5,373 bases of DNA from Burkholderiales bacterium (lineage in GTDB: Bacteria > Pseudomonadota > Gammaproteobacteria > Burkholderiales > Burkholderiaceae_C): positions 1-5,373 of the forward strand of contig CANGHQ010000154.1 in the NCBI GenBank assembly GCA_947453585.1, in the 5' to 3' direction. Made by a program: the position numbers and the translations under genes. Positions within the stretch are counted from its first letter, which is position 1, and each line of letters opens with the position of its first letter. The notes under the pieces are model-generated. The model searched no databases. It saw nothing but the letters and a program-made list of their open reading frames with translations, and was not told the origin of the DNA. Shown piece after piece: positions 1-5,373 of the stretch.

Positions 1-690
1 CACGCCTCTTGCGCGCACCACGCCACTGACAACGGCGCACCCGACGGCGTGAACGCCACGCTGCACGCGCCCATCTCTGCCGACGGTGTGGCCGAAATCG
101 GCCGCAGCTACCAGGTGCCAGCGCGCAATGGCCGCGCCGTGCGCTTGCGCCAGGGCCAGCGTATTCGGGTCACCAACACCCACGGCAGCCAGGTGTGCGA
201 CACCTGGGCGTTTAACACCGAGAACATGGCCGAATACCTGTCCATGGAACACGCGCGAGCCGTAATCAACCGCACTACGCCGCGCGTGGGCGACGCGCTG
301 GTCAGCAACCGGCGCCGCCCCCTACTCACGCTGGCGGCAGACAGCTCGCAAGGCGTGCACGACACCTTGATTGCCGCCTGCGACCTGGCCCGCTACCGCG
401 GCCTGGGCGTAAGTGAGTACCACGACAACTGCGCGGACAACCTGCGCTTGGCGCTGCAGGCCATTGGCCTGCGCACTGCCGAAGTGCCCTGCCCCTTGAA
501 CCTGTGGATGAATATTCCGGTGCACGCCGACCATCATATTGAGTGGCTGGCGCCGGTGTCAAAAGCGGGAGATTACGTGGAATTTGTGGCAGAGATGGAC
601 TGCATTTTTGTGATGTCGGCCTGCCCGCAAGACATCATTGCGGTCAACGCCAACCATCCGGTGGATCTGCATTTTTGCGTACTGGCCTGA
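1..690 (+). CDS. DUF1989 / urea carboxylase-associated family protein, 5' end probably outside window
   Basis: This is a cytoplasmic protein of the DUF1989 family, with no signal peptide or membrane segment in view. Numbered from an in-frame GTG at 49, the core begins near residue 21 (YQVPARNGRAVRL) and continues through NTHGSQVCDTWAF (43-55), SMEHAR (65-70), HDTLIAACD (104-112), YHDNCADNL (124-132), CPLNLWMNIPV (148-158), KAGDYVEF (172-179) and SACPQD (190-195). H104, C128 and C192 lie in the most conserved-looking motifs and are candidate metal or catalytic residues; this is inference. Known relatives include the urea amidolyase-associated proteins, some of which act as carboxyguanidine deiminase subunits. 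No urea or guanidine carboxylase gene is visible here, so the substrate is unknown. The start is uncertain: the frame is open to base 1, 13 of the 16 codons before the GTG end in G or C, and the GTG lacks a clear Shine-Dalgarno. Coding therefore probably continues leftward; the alternative is a 213-residue protein from 49. It converges on the transporter operon. Confidence 0.85.
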   Translation, partial: HASCAHHATDNGAPDGVNATLHAPISADGVAEIGRSYQVPARNGRAVRLRQGQRIRVTNTHGSQVCDTWAFNTENMAEYLSMEHARAVINRTTPRVGDALVSNRRRPLLTLAADSSQGVHDTLIAACDLARYRGLGVSEYHDNCADNLRLALQAIGLRTAEVPCPLNLWMNIPVHADHHIEWLAPVSKAGDYVEFVAEMDCIFVMSACPQDIIAVNANHPVDLHFCVLA

Positions 691-745
691 GCCGCTATAG
701 CCAACCGCCGGAAACCAGCCACCAGCCACGCGCAACACCCGCTCC

Positions 746-791
746 AGAACCAGCCAACGGCGCCCGTCCGCTGGCTGGTACTCTGCGTTTT
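746..791 (+). terminator. Terminator-like hairpin between convergent genes
   Basis: ACCAGCCA (749-756) pairs perfectly with TGGCTGGT (772-779). After one A/C mismatch, CGG (758-760) pairs with CCG (768-770), leaving a 7-nt loop. On the plus strand a run of four T follows at 788-791, 8 nt beyond the stem, which is weak for an intrinsic terminator. The minus-strand side has only a short U-poor tail. Its place between two convergent stop codons fits a terminator for the DUF1989 gene and perhaps, less well, for the ATPase gene. The tail overlaps the ATPase stop codon. Confidence 0.45.
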
Positions 792-2406
792 AAGCTGTAG
801 CGGGCTGCCGCTTCGCCATCACCTCGTCAAGCCAATCCACGCGCATCTCAGGCACGGCGGTGATCAGCTTTTGGGTGTAGGGATGCTCGGGGTGGTCAAA
901 AATTTTGTCGGTCTCGTCAAAGGCGACAAACTGGCCTTGCAGCATCACGGCGGTTCGGTGCGCAATGCGGTGCACCACGTCCAGGTCGTGCGTGATCAGC
1001 ACATACGACAAGCCCAACTCGCGTTGCAACTTGCGCAAAAGCGTCAAGATTTCTTCGGCCACCAGCGGGTCCAGCGCCGACGTGGGCTCGTCCAGGATGA
1101 TGAGATCGGGCTTGGCCGCTAGTGCGCGGGCAATGCAGACGCGCTGCTTTTGGCCGCCCGATAGCTGGCCGGGGCGGCGTTGCAAAAAGTCTTCGGGCAG
1201 CTCCACCAGCGTCATAAGCTCTTTGGCGCGCGCCAGCACTTCGGCCCGGCCTGCGCCAAAGTAAAACTCCACTGGCCGACCAATGATGTCGAGCAGGCTT
1301 TGGCGCGGGTTGATGGCCACGTCCGGAATCTGGTAGACGAGCTGGATGGTGCGCTTGAGTTCTTTGCTGCGGGCATTCAGGGCCGGGGGCAGCGCCTTGT
1401 TCTGGAACACGATCTCGCCACTGCGCGGCATGAGCAGGCCGGTAATGATGCGCGCCAGGGTCGATTTGCCCGAGCCCGATTCGCCCACCACCGCCACGGT
1501 TTCGCCGCGTTTGACGTCGAGCGACACGCCGCGCACCACATGAAAGTCGCCGTAGTAGGCGTGGCAGTCTTTGATCGACAGCACGGTCTCAGGCTTCACG
1601 GTAGCGGCCACGGCGCGCTCGCTGGCTGCAGCGCCGCGCACTGCCACCAAACGGGCGGTGTAGTCCTGGTTGGCGTGGTGCAATATTTGCGGGGTAAGGC
1701 CTTCTTCCACCTCTTTGCCGTGGCGCAGCACCTTGATGCGGTCGGCCACCTGGGCCACCACCGCCAAATCGTGGGTGATGTACAGCGCCGCCGTGTGGTA
1801 CTGGCGAATCAGCGACTTGAGCAGAATGAGCACTTCAATCTGCGTGGTCACGTCCAGCGCTGTGGTGGGCTCATCGAGCACCAGCACGTCCGGCCGGCAC
1901 GACATGGCCATGGCCGCCATGGCGCGCTGCAACTGGCCGCCCGACACCTGGTGCGGGTAGCGCTTGCCAAAGTTTTGCGGGTCCGGCAGATCGAGCGCGG
2001 CAAACAGCTCGCAGGCCCAGACTTCGGCCTCGGCCCGGGTCATAAGTTTGTGCAATACAGGGGCCTCGCAGACCTGGTCCATCAGGCTGTGCGCCGGGTT
2101 AAAGGCAGCAGCAGCCGACTGGGCGATATAGGCAATGCGCTTGCCGCGCATCTGGCGCCGGCCTTCGGTGTCCAGGGCGCGGATATTGACGCCGCCCAAA
2201 ATCACTTCGCCGCCAGCAATGTGCAAGCCTGCGCGGGCGTACACCATGCTTGAGAGGCCGATGGTGGACTTGCCCGCACCGCTCTCGCCGATCAGGCCCA
2301 GCACTTCGCCCTTGCGCAGTTGCAGGTCCACGTTGTCAACAATCACGTTGCCCGCCACGCTTTCCAGGCGCAGGCCCTTGATATTCAGAATGAATTGTTC
2401 GTCCAT
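790..2406 (-). CDS. Peptide/opine/nickel-type ABC importer ATPase, two fused nucleotide-binding domains (DppD-DppF type)
   Basis: This cytoplasmic protein of 538 residues powers the importer by ATP hydrolysis, and it carries both ATPase domains on one chain instead of as separate DppD and DppF subunits. Domain 1 (about 5-258) has Walker A GESGAGKST (40-48), Q-loop Q96, signature VSGGQLQ (154-160), Walker B VLVLDEP (174-180) and switch H212. Domain 2 (about 275-520) has Walker A GESGSGKST (308-316), Q-loop Q359, signature LSGGQKQ (415-421), Walker B LIILDEP (435-441) and H473. Both sites look intact, so both should be catalytically competent. HPYTQKLITAVP (508-519) is the C-terminal motif typical of oligopeptide-type ATPases, and QDYTARLVAV (247-256) is its counterpart after domain 1. 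The ATG at 2404-2406 lies 14 nt after the permease stop; a weak purine-rich AAGAAAG (2416-2422) overlaps that stop, suggesting translational coupling. It is the last gene of the cluster. GsiA-like transporters share this fused layout, but that does not fix the substrate. Confidence 0.95.
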   Translation of the reverse strand: MDEQFILNIKGLRLESVAGNVIVDNVDLQLRKGEVLGLIGESGAGKSTIGLSSMVYARAGLHIAGGEVILGGVNIRALDTEGRRQMRGKRIAYIAQSAAAAFNPAHSLMDQVCEAPVLHKLMTRAEAEVWACELFAALDLPDPQNFGKRYPHQVSGGQLQRAMAAMAMSCRPDVLVLDEPTTALDVTTQIEVLILLKSLIRQYHTAALYITHDLAVVAQVADRIKVLRHGKEVEEGLTPQILHHANQDYTARLVAVRGAAASERAVAATVKPETVLSIKDCHAYYGDFHVVRGVSLDVKRGETVAVVGESGSGKSTLARIITGLLMPRSGEIVFQNKALPPALNARSKELKRTIQLVYQIPDVAINPRQSLLDIIGRPVEFYFGAGRAEVLARAKELMTLVELPEDFLQRRPGQLSGGQKQRVCIARALAAKPDLIILDEPTSALDPLVAEEILTLLRKLQRELGLSYVLITHDLDVVHRIAHRTAVMLQGQFVAFDETDKIFDHPEHPYTQKLITAVPEMRVDWLDEVMAKRQPATA

Positions 2407-2420
2407 GGCCGCTGTCTTTC

Positions 2421-3254
2421 TTAGAGTTCGGCTTGCGCGCCAGAGGGACGCGCGTCGATGGACAGCATCCAGTCCACCACCAGATTGACTGACACAGTCA
2501 GCAGCGCGATGGCGGTAGCCGGGTAGATCGGCGCCATCATGCCGAAGTTGATGGCGGCGGCGTTCTCACGCACCATGCCGCCCAAGTCGGCGTAGGGCGG
2601 TTGAATGCCCAGGCCCAGAAACGACAGGCCGGCAATAAACAAGAAGTTAAAGCAAAAACGCAGGCCAAACTCAGACACCAGCGGCGCCCAGGCGTTGGGC
2701 AAAATCTCGCGGGTAATCACCCACCACAGGCCTTCGCCCCGCAGGCGCGCGGCCTCCACATATTCCATGACTGTGAGGTTCATGCCCAGGGCGCGTGCCA
2801 GACGAAACACGCGGGTGGAGTCGAGCACCGCAATCGTCAAAATCAGCACCGGAATGCTCGAACCAAACACGCCCAAAATGATGAGCGCAAAAATCAGGCT
2901 GGGGATGGACAGCATCACATCGACCAGGCGGGTGAAAAACACATCCACCCAGCCGCCCATGACCGCGCTTACCAGCCCGGTCAAAATGCCGATGAAAAAG
3001 GACAAGGTGGTAATGGCCAGCGCCACACCAATCGTCATGCGACTGCCGTACATCATGCGGGTGAGCATGTCGCGGCCGATTTGGTCGGCGCCAAACAGCA
3101 TCTTGGCCGAGGGCTCGTCCCAGGTACCGCCCACATTGGCCGACTCGGAATACGGCGCAATCCAGGGCGTAAACACCGATACCAGAATAAAAATGCCAAC
3201 AACGGCCAGGCCAAAGGCGGCAGAGGCGGTCAGCTTGTGTCCAAAGAGTTTCAT
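2421..3254 (-). CDS. DppC-type ABC importer permease
   Basis: This is an inner-membrane subunit of 277 residues, a usual length for the family, that forms half of the translocation channel with the DppB-type neighbour. A hydrophobic segment near 11-31 is followed by a short periplasmic stretch and the family motif LFGADQIGRD (53-62). Further hydrophobic segments lie near 75-100, 112-130, 134-150, 196-215 and 240-265. The cytoplasmic EAA loop that docks on the ATPase is at about 165-190, with EAARLRG (167-173) and the conserved LPNAWAP (185-191). SFLGLGIQPP (211-220) is typical of DppC/OppC. The ATG at 3252-3254 follows the DppB-type stop by 24 nt and the ATPase gene follows by 14 nt, so the three genes are almost certainly one transcript. 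There is no good Shine-Dalgarno ahead of the ATG, so translation may depend on coupling to the upstream gene. The family assignment is firm; the substrate is unknown. Confidence 0.94.
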   Translation of the reverse strand: MKLFGHKLTASAAFGLAVVGIFILVSVFTPWIAPYSESANVGGTWDEPSAKMLFGADQIGRDMLTRMMYGSRMTIGVALAITTLSFFIGILTGLVSAVMGGWVDVFFTRLVDVMLSIPSLIFALIILGVFGSSIPVLILTIAVLDSTRVFRLARALGMNLTVMEYVEAARLRGEGLWWVITREILPNAWAPLVSEFGLRFCFNFLFIAGLSFLGLGIQPPYADLGGMVRENAAAINFGMMAPIYPATAIALLTVSVNLVVDWMLSIDARPSGAQAEL

Positions 3255-3278
3255 GGTGTGTCTGTAACGAATGGGGTC

Positions 3279-4226
3279 TTAGCGCTGGTGGCGCAGACGC
3301 GGATTGACCAAAATCACCAGGATATCGGCCAGCGTGTTGAGCATCACAAAGACGGTCGCAAAGGTCAGGCCACAGGCTTGAATGACCGGCACGTCGCGCT
3401 TGGACACCGCGTCCACCATGTACTGGCCCAGACCGGGGTAGACGAACACCGCCTCGATCACCACCACGCCGACGACCAGATAGGCCATGTTCAGGGCAAC
3501 GACGGTGATGATGGGCGCCGCCGCATTGGGCAGCGCGTGGCGCACGATCACGCGGCGCCGGGGCGCACCTTTAAGGAAGGCCATCTCGATATAGGGCGTG
3601 GACATGACCGAGAGCACCGAGCTGCGCGTCATGCGCAGCATATGGGCGGCCACCAGCAGCGTGAGGGTGAGCGCCGGCAGCGTGGCTTGGTAGACCCGCT
3701 CGCCAAAGCCCATGCCGTTGGACACCATGGCCAAGGACGGGAACCACTGCACGTTCACCGAAAAAAAGATGATCAAGAGGTAGGCGATAAAGAACTCGGG
3801 CAAGGAGATGGCGATCAGCGTGAGCACGTTGGCCAAGCGGTCCGACCACTTGCCCTCATTGATAGCCGACAGCACACCCAGGCCAACCGACAAGGGAATG
3901 GCGACCAGCGCGGCGTAACCGGCCAAAAACAAAGTATTGCGCAAGCGCGGGAACAGGTCGTCAATGATGACGCGCTTATTGGTCAGAGCCACGCCCAGAT
4001 CGCCATGCAGGGCGCCGACCAACCAGTTCCAGTAACGGATGTGCGCGGGAATGTCCAGGCCGAGTTCGCGGCGAAACACGATCAGCGCCTCGGGTGTCGC
4101 GCCCTGGCCCAAAACGGCGGAGGCCACGTCGCCAGGAAGAATTTGGGTGCAGACAAAAATCAGCACCGATACCGCAAACAGGGTCAGGATGCCCAGAAGC
4201 AGTCGGTTAACAATCAGCTTTGCCAT
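3279..4226 (-). CDS. DppB-type ABC importer permease
   Basis: This inner-membrane subunit of 315 residues (usual DppB size) pairs with the DppC-type protein. The first membrane segment is at about 8-30 and ends in the family motif LPGD (30-33). A periplasmic region follows with FRRELGLD (51-58), RYWNWL (64-69) and GDLG (75-78). More membrane segments lie near 98-120, 133-157, 181-197, 236-260 and 285-308. The EAA-type loop is at about 213-240, with EMAFLKGA (214-221) and RHALPNA (229-235); it departs from consensus by having M-A-F where E-A-A-R is common. EAVFVYPGLGQ (258-268) and the C-terminal VNPRLR (307-312) are classic for DppB/OppB. The ATG at 4224-4226 puts the first segment at the normal place, although no Shine-Dalgarno is evident. 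A strong terminator and other hairpins lie between this gene and the binding-protein gene, so its expression is likely lower than that of the binding protein. Confidence 0.94.
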   Translation of the reverse strand: MAKLIVNRLLLGILTLFAVSVLIFVCTQILPGDVASAVLGQGATPEALIVFRRELGLDIPAHIRYWNWLVGALHGDLGVALTNKRVIIDDLFPRLRNTLFLAGYAALVAIPLSVGLGVLSAINEGKWSDRLANVLTLIAISLPEFFIAYLLIIFFSVNVQWFPSLAMVSNGMGFGERVYQATLPALTLTLLVAAHMLRMTRSSVLSVMSTPYIEMAFLKGAPRRRVIVRHALPNAAAPIITVVALNMAYLVVGVVVIEAVFVYPGLGQYMVDAVSKRDVPVIQACGLTFATVFVMLNTLADILVILVNPRLRHQR

Positions 4227-4250
4227 GAGGTGCCATAGGTAAGAGAAAAC

Positions 4251-4269
4251 AGCGGCGGAATGTGCCGCT
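4251..4269 (-). other. Hairpin with U-rich tail just ahead of the DppB-type gene
   Basis: In the minus-strand transcript AGCGGC pairs perfectly with GCCGCT around the 7-nt loop ACATTCC. The 3' side is followed by GUUUUCUCUU (4241-4250), so it resembles a short intrinsic terminator or attenuator. It ends 24 nt before the permease ATG, close enough to influence ribosome loading. The stem is only 6 bp; function is inferred from position and tail. Confidence 0.35.
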
Positions 4270-4294
4270 TGCCCGGAAAGGAATGCCCGAGCAA
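4269..4294 (-). other. Intercistronic hairpin downstream of the terminator
   Basis: In the minus-strand transcript TTGCTCGG pairs with CCGGGCAA around a 10-nt loop. The 8-bp stem has one G-U wobble, which would be an A/C mismatch on the plus strand, so it folds best in the operon's direction. It adjoins the next hairpin, sharing base 4269, so the two compete only at their boundary. It has no U-tract of its own. Possible roles are mRNA stabilisation or part of an attenuator; chance is not excluded. Confidence 0.35.
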
Positions 4295-4313
4295 CAGTAC
4301 CAAAATGTAGAGC

Positions 4314-4348
4314 AAAAAAGGGGTCGGGCGCAAACCCAACCCCTCTTT
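4314..4348 (-). terminator. Strong intrinsic terminator after the binding-protein gene
   Basis: In the minus-strand transcript GGGGUUGGG (4343-4335) pairs with CCCGACCCC (4328-4320) around a 6-nt loop, giving a 9-bp stem with one U-G wobble. Six uninterrupted U follow directly (4319-4314). An A-rich stretch before the stem could extend pairing into the U-tract. This is a textbook Rho-independent terminator. It lies inside the cluster, 51 nt past the binding-protein stop and before the permeases, so it probably acts as a partial terminator that keeps the soluble binding protein in excess over the membrane subunits. Confidence 0.85.
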
Positions 4349-4363
4349 AGTTATAGCAATGCG

Positions 4364-4388
4364 ACGCCGTCTGTTGCCAGACCGGCGC
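4364..4388 (-). other. 3'-UTR hairpin with GCAA tetraloop
   Basis: In the minus-strand transcript GCGCC, a bulged G, then GTCTG pair with CAGAC and GGCGT around a GCAA loop. The result is a 10-bp stem with one bulge and a terminal G-U pair. GCAA belongs to the GNRA tetraloop class, which is unusually stable in RNA. It starts about 10 nt after the binding-protein stop codon and sits 15 nt before the terminator stem. A role in protecting the binding-protein mRNA from 3' decay is plausible but inferred. Confidence 0.5.
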
Positions 4389-4398
4389 CCATACTACT

Positions 4399-5373
4399 TT
4401 AGGCGAACCAGCCTTTTTCAGGGATACGGTCGTCACCCATGTCGTAGCGGCCCGAAGCCGTCAGGCCTTGCAGCTTGGTGCTGTGCGCGTCAAGGTAATC
4501 CTGCACGGCGTAGTTGATCATGCCGGCGTTTTGCGACACGAGTTCCTGGCAGTGGGAATACAACTCTTGGCGTTTCTTCTGGTCGATTTCGATACGGGCG
4601 GATTCCAGGGCCTTGCTGAATTCTGCGTTCACGAAATGGCTGTCGTTCCAGGGATTGCCCATGCCGCCGTAGAAGGTCGAGGTCAGCTGGTTGTCGATGG
4701 TGGGACGGTTGCCCCAGTACACGGCGCAGAAAGGCTGCTTGAGCCAGACGTTGTCCCAGTAGCCGTCGCCAGAGACGCGCTTCAAGTCCAGGTTGATACC
4801 GGCCTTGGACAGCGATTCCTGGAAGATCTGGCCTGCATCGGTGGCGCCAGAGAACGCGCCTTCGGACACTTGCAACTCAATCGCGCCAGTGTGGCCCGAT
4901 TTTTTCATGTGGAACTTGGCTTTTTCTGGGTCAAAGCGGTTCATGGGTTGCTTGGGATCATAGAACTTCATTTTCGGTCCGACGCAGTTGTCGTTACCGA
5001 TCGATGCGTAGCCGCTGTAGACGTTGTCCACGATTTTCTGGCGGTCAACACCGTATTTCAGTGCCAGCATCACGTCGCGGTTGTTGAACGGCGACTTGTC
5101 GGTGTGGGCCACGAAGCAGAAGCGGTTGCCCATGCCTGGTGTGCGCGAGACTTTGAGCGCCGAGTTTTTGGCCAGCAATGCAGCTGTCTTGGGGCTCACG
5201 CGGTTGATGATGTCCACGGTGCCGGTTTGCAAGGCGGTCGTGCGTTGGTTGGCGTCTTGGATGTAGATCAGTTCCACACGGTCAAAGTTGCCACGGTTGG
5301 GCTTCCAGTAGTTGCCGGGCTTGCGCTTGAAGGTCGCACGCACGCCGGGTTGGAATTCGTCGAGCGTGAAGGC
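4399..5373 (-). CDS. Family-5 extracellular solute-binding protein (DppA/OppA type), N-terminal part outside window
   Basis: This is the C-terminal 324 residues of a periplasmic binding protein (SBP_bac_5 family) that would deliver substrate to the permeases encoded downstream. Members usually have about 500-550 residues, so the signal peptide and roughly the first 200 residues lie beyond the right edge. The frame is open to base 5373; the GTG at 5341-5343 is internal, because residues before it (DEFQPG) and after it (VRATFKRKPGNYW) form the conserved family stretch. Counting from the edge, the DANQRTTALQTGTVDII region is at 40-56, FNNRDVMLALKYGVDR at 96-111, the YDPEKAK-like FDPEKAKFHMKKSG at 147-160, and PFCAVYWGNRPT at 214-225. 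From memory, the last motif and the terminal GWFA match a proteobacterial subgroup of this family with unassigned substrate. Four cysteines (86, 130, 216, 275) could form disulfides in the periplasm. As first gene of the cluster it is followed by a strong terminator. Confidence 0.92.
   Translation of the reverse strand, partial: AFTLDEFQPGVRATFKRKPGNYWKPNRGNFDRVELIYIQDANQRTTALQTGTVDIINRVSPKTAALLAKNSALKVSRTPGMGNRFCFVAHTDKSPFNNRDVMLALKYGVDRQKIVDNVYSGYASIGNDNCVGPKMKFYDPKQPMNRFDPEKAKFHMKKSGHTGAIELQVSEGAFSGATDAGQIFQESLSKAGINLDLKRVSGDGYWDNVWLKQPFCAVYWGNRPTIDNQLTSTFYGGMGNPWNDSHFVNAEFSKALESARIEIDQKKRQELYSHCQELVSQNAGMINYAVQDYLDAHSTKLQGLTASGRYDMGDDRIPEKGWFA

Noticed and set aside
1180..2253. A 357-codon open frame on the plus strand opposite the ATPase gene.
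   Set aside because: It covers the ATPase motifs in antisense, has a His/Gln/Gly-rich low-complexity translation and no recognisable family. It is a shadow frame.
4207..4236. A nine-residue upstream frame on the minus strand (MAPHGKADC) overlapping the DppB-type start out of frame.
   Set aside because: It has no ribosome binding site, and so short a frame is expected by chance. Nothing suggests a leader peptide.
2601..4238. A 545-codon open frame on the plus strand opposite both permease genes.
   Set aside because: It is antisense to two unmistakable permeases. Its translation is rich in H, Q, G and R with no domain or hydrophobic pattern, as expected from the complement of GC-rich membrane-protein codons.
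4290..4313. Possible extended -10 promoter (TGGTACTGT, minus strand) just after the terminator.
   Set aside because: The -10 matches consensus at few positions and no -35-like hexamer lies at 16-18 nt; the expected place falls in the terminator's C/U run.
5341..5343. GTG as the start codon of the binding protein.
   Set aside because: The frame continues to the window edge and the residues on both sides of the GTG form one conserved family stretch, so the codon is an internal valine.
1..5373. CRISPR array, insertion sequence, tRNA or rRNA genes.
   Set aside because: There are no spaced direct repeats, transposase-like frames, long terminal inverted repeats or structural RNA signatures. The window is almost fully covered by five genes.

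Overview
The window reads as one end of a solute-uptake locus from a GC-rich proteobacterium. Strong G/C preference at third codon positions and the style of the proteins suggest a betaproteobacterium of the Burkholderiales, perhaps Comamonadaceae. That placement is inference from general appearance; there is no rRNA or other marker here. No mobile element, CRISPR array, tRNA or rRNA gene was seen.

Layout. Positions 1-690 (+) carry a DUF1989 / urea-carboxylase-associated family protein whose reading frame is open to the left edge. It converges on a minus-strand transporter cluster that fills the rest of the window. In transcription order (right to left) the cluster is: a family-5 (DppA/OppA-type) periplasmic solute-binding protein cut by the right edge (4399-5373), a DppB-type permease (3279-4226), a DppC-type permease (2421-3254), and a single polypeptide holding both ATPase domains, equivalent to DppD fused to DppF (790-2406). 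Together they make a complete importer of the peptide/opine/nickel class: binding protein, two different permease subunits and a tandem ATPase. The substrate cannot be read from sequence.

Regulation visible in the DNA. The 172-bp gap between the binding-protein and DppB genes is densely structured. It has a bulged hairpin with a GCAA tetraloop, a strong intrinsic terminator (9-bp stem plus six U), and two further hairpins just ahead of dppB, the last followed by a U-rich stretch. No convincing promoter was seen after the terminator, so partial read-through is the simplest explanation: abundant binding protein and less membrane complex. The permease and ATPase genes are spaced by 24 and 14 nt and look co-transcribed. 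The 99-bp convergent gap (691-789) contains a terminator-like hairpin nested inside a longer-range inverted repeat that joins the two gene ends.

How the genes may work together. The importer would bring a small nitrogenous or peptide-like compound into the cytoplasm. The DUF1989 protein, from a family that includes carboxyguanidine deiminase subunits, is a candidate enzyme acting on a related compound. That link rests only on adjacency. I found no clearly undescribed system; the best leads are the structured intercistronic region and the DUF1989-transporter pairing.
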